From: Micropterix aruncella
Taxonomy: Eukaryota > Arthropoda > Insecta > Lepidoptera > Micropterigidae
Length of the DNA: 64,000 nt
NCBI GenBank assembly: GCA_944548615.1
Contig: OX155952.1
Span: forward strand, 41,797,255-41,861,254
Direction: 5' to 3'
Shown: in pieces, positions 31,001-46,000 of the stretch
Layout of the letters: each line of letters begins with the position of its first letter
How positions within the stretch are numbered: position 1 is the stretch's first letter
Notes under the pieces: generated by a model
Databases searched by the model: none
What the model was told of the DNA's origin: nothing
What the model saw: only the letters and a program-made list of their open reading frames with translations
Position numbers and translations under genes: made by a program

Positions 31001-34000
31001 TATAATGTTTAATCGCAGTTTATATGTCACAACGAAAGACCACAATTTATATATCTCTCGTCAAATGTCCACACAATTCGGTGCCATTCGACACACAAAC
31101 TCTTTTATCTTGGTTTATATGTATGTCATGTCATGACGAAAGATAGCAGTTTATAAATGTCACGTCGAACGTCAACACAGACCGGTGACGATCGAAACAC
31201 ATCAAGCGCAGCGGGTAACTCCGTAATTGTTCACAAAACAAACTCTTCGGTTATCAGTCCCTTGAATTTGAATTTGAATTTATGCTTATTTTTATTAAAA
31301 TCTAAATTTAAATTTGAGGTTGCGTTTTCCGAGAGGCATAATTAGTCTCAAATAATCGAGAGAGGTTTAAAATATAAACCACGAGAAGAGCCTTTGTTTG
31401 AGGTTTTAGTAAAATACAACTTTTAGTAAGATGACAAATACAACAATGATGAAAAATTAAGAAAACCAGAAAAATAAGACGAAGCGTTTGGGCTATCATA
31501 TTGGAAGCCACTGCCAGGTCAGCGTGTAGCTTCCGTGATTCTTTTCGATTCCTTCTGGCGGCGCTTACTCTTTACCGCGTCTCGTGTGTTTGCCGACAAT
31601 AGCCGGTGGGTTACCGAAGCGACAATAAACACCGCTGTGCTCTGCGTGTGTCGAGAATCCCCGATTGATATATTCTCATTCGAGGGTTGCGGCCTTAATC
31701 CGCAGCATACACGTAGGGCACACCACAATGATCTGGTAAATGACGAACGACAAACAAAAAATAGCTTTCGATGTACCTTAATTAAAACCAATAGATTGTA
31801 ATGTCACCCGAACCAATGCTCATGTTAAAATGGACATTTTAAACGCTTGGATAGTTTCTTCAAGCTGACGGTGCAAATTATCTTTGCTTCCCGAGATTGT
31901 CAATAATGATTGGGACTTAAATTAGGACAGTACGCAGGATGTTCTATAATTTCGATGTTTTCCTGCATCAAAAACTCCTTATTTTTCAACCACCTCTGGC
32001 GCCTGCACTAAAAGGAGTTTATTACAATAATAGATCTAAAAACTAAATCTAAAAACAGAAGTAAACAGTAAATTAAAAAAAAAGGAATTCTCTGAATGCT
32101 TCGCCATCACTTACTTGGAGACTACTGCATTAAGATGATCGATGAGCTTCGCCAAGTCCAATGCCCACGTTATCGCTATCGGTGGAGATTCCCCAACGTT
32201 CGCATAAATATCTTGCCTTGCGTGACCCAAAAGACTGTTGTCGTCTTCTCCTTGGCTAAGAACTTTGCTTTACGGAGCAGGCCCTTGTAGAATTAAGGGC
32301 TCGTTTTAAGAAAATGTGTGTTTTTTTCAAAGAAGCCAAAATCCGACGTAGAAATACAAGTTCTTTTCCTGATTTCAAATAACGAATTCGAAATTTTGCT
32401 GCCGTAACTTTCAAGCGACCTTTGATAATAGTTTTGGGCATCACCCGAGCAACGAACATCCCCTGGTTGTAACTGTAATCCCGCAAGATGACTTTGCCGA
32501 TTGACTAGGCGATTGTCGTAACGGTTGACGAAGGTCCTCATTTTATTTTTCCGGCATTTGACGATTTTAATGTTAATTTAAATTTCAATGTTCAGTCTAT
32601 TTCACCGGTCACGAGAGTTGAAGTTAAAATGAAATGATGTTGGTGTTATTCTCAATGATGTTCATTTTTTGCCTTTTTTATTTCACGAAGACTATCTGCT
32701 CTTTGAAATCGGTGAGGAGCGATTTCAGTCGATCTAAATTCGTAAGAGAGGAAATCAGTTCGGATCCCATGGATGTCCTCGCTCAACAAGTTAAGGTTCT
32801 TTAAATCTTTGCGCATATTGTGTATCTCATTCCGAATACTTTAATATCCCGGATAAGAGTGCCCAGAGATACTTTTCTTTAGGAGTTAGTGAACGTGATC
32901 TGCTGTTAGAAAGAGAAAGAGGTAGGTCGGCATGCCCTTGATTCGTGTGTCTAGGATCTGTAGATTTCCAATGAGGCACAACCATTGTGCTATTGTTGTT
33001 TTAGAAGGGTCCCGTAATTTATTTTAAGCAATATTCCGAAGTAACAGATTAGTGATTACTTCGATGCGTCCCAGCATGTCACTCACTTGTCAATTGCATT
33101 TTTATGGAAGACGGGCTTACTGCTGTCTGTTTTGGTGTATTACCATGCTTAAGAAGCAAAGCATGGCAACAAGTGGGGCAACAAATCGTCACGTCAGATT
33201 GGGCACGTCGTCGCAGGGTGGCGTGGTGCGTCGCGGCCGGCCGGTGGCTAGGGAGCGCGCGCGAATTAATTACCAATATAAAAGGGAAATAAATTGAAAG
33301 AAAACCAATAATATGTTTGTCCCGTATCGGGGGGCAGGGAGCGAGGGGGACGGGTACTCTTGAAGGAGCGGGACGGAGCAACCGCAGTGGGCGCCTTAAG
33401 ACCGCGAATCGATATCGCCACTCCCTGCCTGCATCTTGCAGTTCAGCACTGAGACGCCTGATAAAACAAACGTCAAGATAGGCTCTCGGACGAGAAAGAG
33501 AACTGTGACGGGCTACATTGACGGCGTGCAGAAAATGTACATACATTTAATTTCAAATTTGCAGATAAGCATGAACTACTAAGCAGTTATTACAGCGGCT
33601 GATTAGGGGACGACGCCAGGGATGAGACGTGCCGGATGATACTCATCTAGGCACTAATATGCTTGATTTTGTATGGCCTTTGTCCAGGTAGTCTACCTTG
33701 GACAATGGCGGTTGCATTATCGCAGAAACCTTGGGGTCCAACTTCACGCGGTACATTCGTGTTTATCCTATATAATGTAATACAACCGCGGTATTATTTG
33801 ATTACATACTATGTAGCCGATTAGAAAAAATGTAGCTGATTAGTAATCTATTTTACATATACTCGTATGTTATTTCCCAATATATACTTTATATTCATCC
33901 GTGCATTGCATTAAATATATAAATTTAGTCAAATCGATATTTAATATAAATTCGATATGCCCCTGTTAGCGTAACCTTTAATGCATTTTTAGATGTAATA

Positions 34001-37000
34001 CAAAATATAAATATAACTGCAAAATGCGAGTAGCATACGTTGTTTAACTTGTACATGCAAATGGTTAAATAACCCATGATTCTAATAACATGCACGTTCT
34101 TCCATTGATTCGTAAATTTAATAAGATATAATAACAGGCGCCTATTCAATTTGATACTCATCCTAATCCTGGATACTATTGTGTATGGATAGAAGCCACG
34201 AGGAATAGATAGATGATAAATAGATATTTTATTGCATAACTGTATGTAACAGGTGCAGATGCTTTGGTACAGAATGGTTTAATACAGTTTGCCCACAGGG
34301 CGTACAGTTCAATTTCACGTTAAAAACTTGCAAATCACTTCTTGTGCTTATTACTTATTATTTAAAAAAAAAAGCAATAACCAGTAAAAAAAGGAATCAA
34401 ATTTAATCTTTACATTTTAAGAGTCTAAGAAATAACATAACGTTAAAAAGTAATCCAAAGTGTAATAAAAATAAAATCAAAATAGTCCAAGAATAAAAGA
34501 AATAAAAAAAAATAGAATAATCTAAGAAATATTTAAATTTTGCAAGAAAATGGAAAAGTTGCCTCAAATTAAATAATGTGAACAGTGTAATTATTACGTA
34601 TAGTATTTAAAATATTTAAAACTGTAAGGGGTTCTCTAGACGATCAAGCATGCTTGTCAAGCATCGCGTCGCGGGCTGGGAAGGGATCGTAAACCGCAGG
34701 AAATATGCAAATATATTTTAAATATTTAACAAAAATGCAACATGCACATTGTTATATATAAGTTTAACAGTTCTTTATTTCTTCATTTTCTCCACACCTC
34801 CTCCTCTTGAATGGAACTAAAGTTTCTGCGGAGTATTTAGTCCATGTTTGTGAAGTGTAAGTTAGGTTTGGTGTGATAAGTATCCTACAGACGGTTGATT
34901 TCGACCTCCGGAAAAGCTGGTATTTAATTTCTCCTGTTTTTTCTCCAGGCCTATAAGTTTTGCTGCTCTATCTAATTAGTAGACTATACTAGTATTCTGT
35001 AGAGTCAACTTTAAGACTATTAACACACCCACCATCTAAAACGGACTAATATTTCTATTCACCTCAACCCCTTTCTTATGGGGTATATATTTAAAATATA
35101 CATATTATTTCTCTACTCGACCTAATCTCCATTTTAAATGTCACATGTTATATTGAGAAACATATTTTTTTGTTCACCCCCGCCCTCTCCATATTGCATA
35201 TATATTCTCGTAACTGGGAAACAAACAAAGAATCAAAAAGCAAGACGTCGATTTTTCGAAATCATGATGCTTATGACATACACTTTTCTTATTTTTCTCA
35301 CTTAAAGGCATATCCAAGCGTTTTCTTATGACTGTTCGGAAACCACCCGCCTGCCTCCTTCTCTTCTTCTCCAGCGACGACGACGACGAGGACAAACATT
35401 CCGATCGGGCCGCCCGCGCCGGCCGAGCCAAAGTGGGGCCGAACGACAACAACCAAAAAGCGACGTCTTGCCAGATATTCAATTACTTCACCCACTGCCA
35501 TAGCTTTATGTAATGGCTAGAAACTTTACATAAGCAGCTTTACGATATTCTTGAAATTTAAAATATGACATTTGGTTATGTCTTGGTTTGTGCTAGTTTT
35601 TACATAACCCCACAAGTTACAACTCAAGTCGACTTCACTGTTTGATAACAGTTGATAAGTCGACTTTTTACTCGGCAGACGACACTACATACAGGGCCTG
35701 GCCTGGGGGCATAATGGTTAGGTCGCCTAATCTTACATTACAATGTAATATCAGACGACCTAACCATTACCTTACAAGGTTCATTACCTAATGTACATTA
35801 CTTTGCTAGGTTTCGCGTTCGGTTCCCGGCTGGGTCACCATTTTACGTTTGGATAGATTAACGCAATAGCATGTCGATTCCGTCAATCGAATGCAATAAC
35901 AAGACACAGATTCATACACATGTTACATGCACACAAACAAATAAACCCTTTATAATAGGGTTGGTTGTAAGAGATTATCGTATAATAAACACGTTCATTA
36001 TGAAATTCACAATAAAAAGGATAAACATATTAATCAACTGAGGTGTTAATCAATCTACATGTTCTTGCGCAATGTGCCTTCAATACTATAAATATTGTAG
36101 TACTTTCAGTATTGAAGAACTACAGACTATCCATATTTTTATTGACTATTAAATTTAAGACTATTTCTATACATCTTCTACTTTGTATATTACCTCCAAT
36201 TAAAGTGAAGTAATTCTATCTTAGCTTCTTTTTCTGTTTAAACATATACAAACATGACTGCATAATTTTTGAGAACTTATATTTTTTTTTTTATACAAGC
36301 AGGTATGTATCAATAAATCAATGTATACAATTATGATTATTCTGTTTAACAATATTGAAAAATTGGGAGGTTTCCTGGGTCGATATGTGGAATATATATT
36401 CCAATACATAAGGGATGTATTGTTACCTTACTTGTTTTTGTCTTTCTTTTTACTTTCTGTTTCGTGTGCTTAATTAATGGGAACGTTATGGACATTAATA
36501 TTCAAGATAGTCATCGGATGGAGTCATTATATGGAGAGTACCTACCTACTTCAAAAATATATCTAAAGTAAAGATTGCATAAAATTGCACTAGAATAATT
36601 TTATCTTGATATTAATAGTGCTATGCAAAAGTGGTTATCTGGTTTTCTTTATCGGTTCTTGTCGTGGAGCTCATAGAATCCTTCGGAAAAAACATCATAA
36701 AATGTATATGATGTGATTTATTTTTGACGTTAAGCAAATGTTCGCAAGAAAATCTGAATTGGATTCCGATCACAGAATGTAATAATCAGAGAGCTGCAGA
36801 TACGCTTATCCAAATAGTTTTTATTTGCTGGCTGCGTACTTGGTCATTTCTATGTTTATGAAAATGAACGAGCAGCCCTTTAGCAAATATTTGCCTTATA
36901 TCAAGTACATACATGCAATTCGTTAAACAGTTGCTCTGACTACATCGGGGAGATTTTTTATTAATGACTCTCAATACAAGTTTCTGAGCCCTATGAAGAG

Positions 37001-40000
37001 TACCTATCAAGAGCCGACTTAGTACAGGCACCCCGATATGCTGGTTGATGAACCCATAATATGCTGGTTGCCGGTAGATAAACCCAAATATGTAACCTAC
37101 GTCTGCAAGAGAAGTTGAGTTGGGAAATTGTACGGCTTCTTAATAAATCAGATAAGGGCATTTTGATTTTATAAAAGAAGTTTTCGCCACACCGACCCAG
37201 CCGATCTATCCGTAAGTGATGACAGACTGAGTAATTTTGTTGTCTTTTTGTTTGCAGCGTATCATGGACTCTGCGGAAGCAGCTGCTCTCTCGAAGGAGG
37301 GGTTGTCTGGCAACGGGCACGACTATCTGGCGGCATCTAGACTGAACGTGTACGGCGGCGACGGGCGACTGGCTCCCGACGCGCGTCACCTCGACCTCAG
37401 CCCCAGCAGGCACTACGACGGCCTCGCCGTCAACATCAGCGTCAGCGCCGTTCTTCTGCCGCCGCACGTAAACGAAGACGGTAAGCATGATAGTGATAGC
37501 TAACGCTAATATGAATTATGCTAAAAAGTTTTTTTAAATCAATTAAGCTGAGCGTTCCTTGCAACTAACCATCCTGGTTAGAAGAGAAATGAATCCAAAT
37601 TGAAAAATGTCGTAGATATCAATGATTTGATATAATCTTTGACTTGGCTTAAGAAAAAGAATAATTAATTATTTTAAAGTTTACATGTTAGAAAACATTA
37701 TATGCAGTATCTTTATCTACAGTCCCTAGCGATACCCTTTGGCCCAGCCGTAGAACATAGAGGAGATTATGGGATCAATCGACGCATGTGCCACCAACAA
37801 AAAGTTTTGCATATACTAGCTCATTATAATCTTATTAACTGTGTTTTTACATATTTTCAGTTCATCTTTTGATTTATTGTCAATTTTCGGACTTAGTAAA
37901 CTAAAGTGGCTTCGCTAGTTGTAGCCAGATGTGAATGTGATCTTAGTCAAGATCACATGTGGATTTGGTTTTGGTTTTATTGTCACATGTTTATCTTTTA
38001 CCTCTCGTAATTTTAAGTGTTTGCTGATTTTGCTGATAATGAGTAATAACTATTTAAACGTATGTTTGCCCGATGTCCAACAGTTTCAAATCGCTAAATA
38101 GGCCGTTTCCATGGTACATACAGGGCTTTTATTGATGACCCCCAAGAGCGCTTTCTGAGCTTCGGAAAGTGGAATTAGAGCAGTAACAGTAGATCCTCCC
38201 CATCCCAGATTTCCGTACGCAATAAATATGTGGGCTAAAGCGTAATAAATAAATTTAAGTATTTTCGGAACGACTACATTCCTGAGAGTTATAAAGGCAT
38301 ACGTTTCTTTACTCTGGCCGTAGCGAAACGCGCGATCCCGCGACGAGGCAAAACATTTAACACAATAACGTATGGCAATCTACCAGACAAACCACAATAT
38401 AACCGAGGTGGTTTACCTCGGTTTAAAAACAAAGTAGGATTTTCGATTTAATTTTACTCTAACGTATATTTTCGTATTTCAGATCCCGAAGTGCAAAACC
38501 AAATTCGGTGGTCGGAACATTTAGACCCTCTATTCGTGAACAACTACGAAACTGACCCGGCGCTCTCGTGGCAGTACTATGGAAGTTCGACGGGGTTTCT
38601 CAGGCGATATCCAGGTAATTCTAAATCCATGGATAGAGCTATAATAATATCTTAGGTGCTTGGTTTGGCGATTTTGAATGTTCCGCTGTTAGCAAGGTTT
38701 TATTAAGGTTTCTCGATGAGTACATCATAATATAGATTTAACAGATTGTCTTATGCATGTAGGTTATTTTAAATAAAACAGTTTAACTAATACAGTAAAT
38801 TTATCAGTTTACCTATTTTTAACACGCTTTTATTAGGTCGACCTGTATGGAACTAACTATGTAATGGAATCTAAGGTAACTAATTTAACCATCTTCCAAG
38901 GATCGTAGCATCATGAAAATTGGCAGCTGTATGTAGTTCTGATGACAATACAATAATATGGTACTGTCGAACTGATCTGATGATGGAGTCGGAAGATATG
39001 AACTGGAACTTCATGATGGAACATCGTATCACAGCTGTGTTTGGAGTTGTTAGAAAAGTCTTGGAATGAACTTTGACCACGATTAGGTTTCAAGGTCTGA
39101 TGATGAAGCCGGAAGATAGGCACTGCCATTCCATGATGGAATATCGTATCATAGCCGTGTTTGGACTTGTTAGAAAGGTCTAGGTTTCAAGGTCTGATGA
39201 TGAAGCCGGAAGACAGGAACTGGCATTCTATGATGGAATATCGTAGCACAGTCGTGTTTGCACTTGTGAGAAAGGTCACGTAATGGACTTTGAACACGAT
39301 CAGGTTTCAAGGATATAACAAACCTTTTTTGGTTTTTACGTGCATTTATAAAAGCGTGTTTTTAGTGTTTTTTTTAAATTATTAATTCTCGTATTTCAGC
39401 AATGTCGTGGCCCCCGGAAGACGGTCGTTCCCACCATGCGCGCGATTTTTACGACTTTCGATCGTCGTCTTGGTTCGTGGAAGCCGCCACCTCCCCTAAG
39501 GACCTGGTCATCCTCGTGGATGACTCTTCGCAGATGACCGGCTCCTGGAGACGACTGGCCCGTCACACCGCCGCCACCATTCTGGACACTCTCGGATCGA
39601 ACGATTTCGTCAACGTGTACCGCTACAGCGAAGTCACCAAAGAGATGCACGACTGCTATACTGGAATCCTGGCGCAGGCCACCCCCGATAACGTCAGGGA
39701 GTTGAAGCAGGCGCTTTACAACTACGAACCCGAGCCTGGCGGAGCTGGTAACTTGACTGCTGCTCTCGATAAGGCGTTTGATATACTTCACAGGGTACGA
39801 ATCATTATCTTCAATTCTGATATAGGTAGACCCCCACATTTTACCTATTTTTTAATATTTTGGTTTTAGTATAACCGAACTGGCAAAGGTTGCCAGTGTA
39901 ATCAGGCTGTGATGGTGATCAGCGGCGGTGGCGGCAGCGCGGGAGCTTGGACCGTCTTCAGGACCTGGAATTGGCCTCACATGCCCGTCAGGGTATTCAC

Positions 40001-43000
40001 TTATTTGGTTGGGGGATCTCACGCCGATGTTGCCGATATGAAGTGGATGGCCTGCTCCAATAAAGGTTATATTAATAATTTTTCTCCAAATCTTTTCACT
40101 AGTTGTTTTTTTTAATTATCGATGTCAGTATGTAAGCTTTAATATTTATTTATTTATTTATTTATTTATTTTCAGGAAAACCAACAGCTAATTATAATTT
40201 AACAATGCCGGAGTAACATAGCAGAGAGCCAATTAAAGGTTTTCACGTTTAAATAACGTTGTAGAAACATATGTGATCTTTCAATTAAAGCTATCGATTA
40301 AGAATGCATCAAAAATTATTCAACAATTAATGCTAAAAAATTCACTGTTCAGCCGCTGCCTAGCTGAGTTAACACTCGTACAGAATAGATCAAAGTCAAA
40401 GCGTTTAATCATGTCATTGAAATTGTCACTTGTTCGCCACAGAAATGCATTTTGCCTATAGTTGGTACAAATTATTACTATATTACTGCAACTTTATCGG
40501 ATTGACGCCAGGGCGCAAATATATAGCCACTTAAGTTACTAAGTCATCACACTCTTATGTCAATGACATCTCTTATTGTATATCCAACAGTGAATAATGT
40601 ATTTACGCCGTCGATGCGAAGATCTATAAGCCAGATAATACATCTACTATTGCAGTGGCATTCAACAAGATTCAATGTTAATTATATGTCCTTTAATGTG
40701 CTGAAATGATTCAATATGCCATTCAGTAGGGTAATCAATCTTGTAGTATTTGAATAGTCTATTAGGTTAAATACTAGGAAGAACTTAAGTGTAGTTTAAA
40801 ATTTGACACGCAGTTCAACTTCCATTCATACATTCATGCTGTTCGTACCAAAGCAAATAATACATTCGGTTTCATTATAACCGTTTAGAAATTGTCGATA
40901 TTTTAAATGGAGGAGACGAAAGAGATCCCGCGTAGCCTGCAGGTGAAGAACCTTAGTATCCATTTCGACCAGAACATACCCTGGAAGCACCATATTAAGG
41001 AGATGAGATATATACCTCCTGCAGATTTTATTCGCTGAAGAGGTTTTAAATTTTCTTCCGGATAAAAAACTAAAGCGAAAATCTGCCAATCTTTGCTTCT
41101 CCCTTTGCCGTTTTTCTCGATCTGACAAAATATGTGGTCACGAAGTGGTGATGAGGTTGGTAGAAAGTCTGTATCCGTTTCATTTATGACCTCATAAAAT
41201 ATGACCATATCAGCACAATAGACGGAAAACTGTGATATCACGGAGTACCGAAGTGGACTACAGTAGCTTATTATTAGGGAGACGGGACAGGTAAGAACTC
41301 TGCTATAGAATTCTCGCGAAAGGCTTGCCGGTTTATCTCGCTGAAAGGTTCACCGCTCTATCGGCACACCACCGTCTGTAACGACTTGATATCCCTTGGT
41401 CACAGCAGAAACTTTTTTTTGAAGTGCAAACTGCAGTGCAAGCACCACGTTCACCTAATACCACAATATATCCATCCCTCCTCCACTCTCTCATTCTGGA
41501 TCACTTTCTTTCCTCCTTCTTCCTATTCCCGCGGCCTCTTGATTTTTATTTTTTTTCATTGTATTAATTGTTTTTTATTTTATTTCTTTATCATTTTGGT
41601 CGTTAATTGTGTCGCCAACGCGAAACTTGCGATTAACACTTATACTCATTACACTTAAAAGATAGAGATAAACTTGCTATTTTTTATTAAACATATATTT
41701 TATTATTATTATTATTGTTATTATAAAAGTGCTATGTATCACATTTCTAAGGAGTATATAGGAATATTCTAATATAATATGGTTTCAATAAAAAAAAACA
41801 AAAAAAAAACGTCGGTATTAATGTGTCAGACTATTCAAAGTCTATAAATTTTAGTCAACGCTTTTACCGTTACATAGATTAGGATTTAATTCTTTATACT
41901 TCCGATATAGATTTTTTTTACTAAAGTTTAATTATAAGATATTGCAATAATGCTGACCTATACGCTCTTCATTTAAACTAATGTTACTGAAATCATATCC
42001 ATAATCGTCATTCCAAGCTTTTCATCTGTATTATAATATTGAGGAATAAATCTTCTTAAATACGGTAGTTGCATAAAGAGCAATATATGTTTTTAATTAT
42101 GTATGTAGTTCTTTAGATTTGTTTAATTTTTACTTTACGCCATTATTTCTTTAAATATATTTTTTAATCCTAACAATTATATATTTTTTGTTTATTTAAT
42201 TTTGAAATGTGTATGTGTTATTTATTTTTTGAGTACTTATTTTTATTTAGGTTAAAATGCGTGGTGCATACCTCGACCAAAATCTTTCGTGGCAGCCACA
42301 CATCGAGGAGATGAGACGTAAACTCTTTGGTCGCTTTCATGCAATAAAGAAACTCAAAAATTTTCTCCCCGAGGAAAGCAAAATCACAATCTAGCCACCA
42401 GGGTAGAAAGGCTGTAATATATCTGCATTCGATTCATTTATGACCTATGAAAGTTTGACCATATTCGAACTATCTTATAAGTAGGTGCAAACCCCTATCT
42501 TCTCACGGGCGCCCTCTGAGATATAAAGACAACCTACTGCTCTCGATCCCTAGTCACAGTAGTGATTTCTTCTCGCACTCCTTCTCTGTACGTGGAGCCC
42601 GTCTCTGGAATGCTTTACCCACGCGTATAAGGATAGCACCCAGTTTGTTTTGCGTCAAACGCAGCCTCAAAGAACACGCACGCTCATAAACTTTTCTCTT
42701 TTTTTCCCTATTTTTTCCTCCCTATTGCGTCCCCTGCGTCATTATAGGTTTATTGTTTGTTTTTTCTTGTTGTTGGTTTATTGTTTGTTTCTCTGTTTGC
42801 TGAATTTAAATGATTAAAATTTTATTTATTAGTTTATTTTTACCGCATAACATGTTATTCCACTAGGTTAAGGTTAGCTGTAAGATATTGCTTTTAGGCA
42901 ATACGCTCGCATTTTTGTTTAAGCAAATAAAGCGTTTAATTATTATTATTATTTTATTATTATATAGCATATAACAATTTGGTTTTGTGCTACTGTTATT

Positions 43001-46000
43001 TTATGTACCTACCTACCTTTATAATTAAGAAATTAAAATAAGTAAATACAACGAATTATAAACTCTGATGAAATATACATTGAAGGATAAATTTATTTCG
43101 CAGGTTTCTTTGCAACTATAAACGAGCACGCTGAAATCCGCGATAAAGTTGATAACTACATCGCCGTGATGGCCAGGCCTATGGTCATGTATCAAGCTGA
43201 TCATCCGGTGCACTGGAGTTCGGTGTATGTCGGAGGAAGAGTAAGCAGACAAACAAAATTTAATTAAATCATTCATTTGATAGTTCGTTCATATTCTTTG
43301 TATGAAATTTGCAGAGTAGCAGCATGGCGGACGATGGCCGCGGACAACTGATGACTTCAGTCACAATGCCGATTTTCGATAGACGGAACCATACGGTAAT
43401 CTCGTAGTAAATTTAATAATATTATTAAACTCTTTATTTTCACTTTAACATTAAAATTAAAAAAGGTAAGCTTATTGCCACCTGGCAATATCATGCAACT
43501 ATCCTAATCACAGTGCAGTGGACAAGCGTGTTGAGGAAATAAAGATTATTAAATAATATGTTTGTCTATGTAAAATACAAACTACAATATTTTAAAACTA
43601 AGAATGCCCGAGGAGAGGAAATTGGGAGATGAAGACGAGAAAAGGGAAGGCCTGGTTATTTCTTACAAAAGTTGTAGGTACTTTTTGAGGTCAAATCAAA
43701 TCATATTAAATAATTTATCGTCCTAAAAACTAATACATAGTTGTATAGACAGTTGTATTAGATTTACATTTGGCCGTGATATAATTGAATTCTTCATTAA
43801 TGATTAAATTCTTCTATTAACCCCTTGAGTATGATACGACCAAATCTGGTTCTGAAACAATTATCCGTTGAGTATGATACGACCAGATCTGGTTCCGCGT
43901 TTTTTTCACTTCTTTGACGTTCTCATATTTATTCATAATTATCCAATTGTTTTACAAAATGATATTTCAATATTCTATATTCGAAATTTCAATGCAATCA
44001 TTGTGCAGTTGTTCTTTTTATGATTGGTGTAGTAGTTTCGTAGTTATATAAGGTCGATGTCGCCGAAAATCCTGCAAAAGAGACAGATGCATCCATGAAA
44101 ATACCCATTTACTCCAAGGGTTAATAATCAAAACATAAAAGAATACTCGTAAGAATAAAGAAGGTATTATTGTAGAATTAAATCGAGTCTCACCATTTAG
44201 TTTACCAGATAAAAAACACATAGTAATTAATTCTTTAAAAAACCGATAAAAATAAGTTTTTTTAGTATAAAATTAATAAATGTAAAGTCAAAAATAACAA
44301 AAAAAAAATGTGACGATTGTCAAAAAGTAAAATGAAATGTATTAGTGATTATATTGCAAATAAAAATAGTCAAGGTATAATTAATATGTGCCTACTCAAT
44401 AATAGAAATAGTCAATACATTTTAGCCAAATTGGAAATCGATTAAAAACCTATTACAGAAAGAGATATAGTCGATAGAGAGATAGGTGAGTCTTGAATAA
44501 TTCTAATTAGGGCGAGTTTTCTATATTTGCTGGGAGATAGTAGTCCATGGTGTAAGAGTGGGAACTCTAGCACCATAGACACAGAAAGAGTAGAGGTCAG
44601 AGTTAGAGTTAGAGTTCTTTATTGTGGGAATTATTAAAAAACATACAATGTTTAATTAACAAACTGCCCAGAGAGCATACAACATTTTGTTTCAGAAGAA
44701 ACTTCATAAAGAAGAAGCTATATAAGGCGCAATCAGTAAAACTAAAACTATCAACAATTAAAATATTCAATATCAGAAATGATCAAACACAAGCAATAAT
44801 CATCAATAATCACATAATCAATCAAACTAATTTTTATAACGTTTTGTCCAAGAAGAATTTAAATACATTGTAATTACATTTAAATATAAGATACCATATA
44901 ACTAAATCAATCAATAAAATTATTAATTCAAGTTAAAACAATCAACAAATGAAATAATCAGTATACGCATTACATTAAAATAAAGGGGCTGTAAAAAAAG
45001 TCATTTTGTAAAATTTATAAATTCCTCAATAGAGTAAAACGTATTGGTTGTAAAAAAATCCTTTAAAAGTTTTTGGAACGTTCTGAGATTGCTATTGTCT
45101 TTTATGCCAACTGGTAGGCGGTTAAAATAATAAGGCCCTGAGAATTGGGTACTTTGCCTAGCAGCGTTTAAAACTGCACGCATGGTAGAATGAAATTGAA
45201 GACATTATTTCAAAAACAGCAGATGTCCATTTTTTCGTGAAATGACATTTTAATGCAGTTCGGTAGATGTCGCTATTGCGCACATTTTTTGCCTAATTGA
45301 TTTTTGCATAAATGCAACATATCCTGAGTTATAAGCTAGACAAGTTTGTTTGATTCCGTCATAACCTCACTATCAGTACTGCAAAACTTAATGATTTAAA
45401 GAAACTTTATCCTTTCATAAAACCAGAGAGTAAAGTATTTTTCGACTCTCTATCCGTGTCTGACGAGGCTCAACAGTCTGACGTTGATGAATCTGATAAT
45501 AGTAGCGGCGACGACACAAGGCTTTAAATGCAATTGCGTAGTGTTAATGTAATAGATTATATGCATAACACAAGTTTTTTTATAAGCTAGAATATTCATT
45601 ATTAACATTATAAAAACTTAAGATTCCGATGTTCATCAATCCGGCAAAATAGCAGCACTACGAGAATGCTTGAATGTAACGAATTAGATAGTAAAGAAAC
45701 GCAAAGTGTTAACTGAGTTAAGTTTTCTTACAAATAAAACATGTATTTCATATTACAACTTATTTCATTAACCATTTTCGACAAAGTATTTAGTATGGGA
45801 CTGATGTGATTTCTTTTGAAAAGGACACATGTCCAGCACTCTGTCAGTTTATCATTTTTTTGTACCTTTTTATAATTGACACTACTATTGCGTGAAACAG
45901 TTGTCTATATTCTCTAGCATACCATTTAAAAAGATCAACACAAATTATAACAATACAGAGATTTTATACAGTTTTTTGTCTCTCCTGAACAATTTACTTT

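Noticed and set aside
33079..33546. 155-codon minus frame as a gene
   Set aside because: GC-rich composition explains the open frame; low-complexity basic peptide without motifs.
35328..35513. Cryptic exon after cttcttctccag
   Set aside because: No suitable donor, no similarity to alpha-2/delta, and exons 1 and 2 already join in phase.
38818..39387. Hammerhead-like ctgatga cores in the 120-bp repeat
   Set aside because: ctgatga occurs, but no gaaa box and stem arrangement follows at the required spacing.
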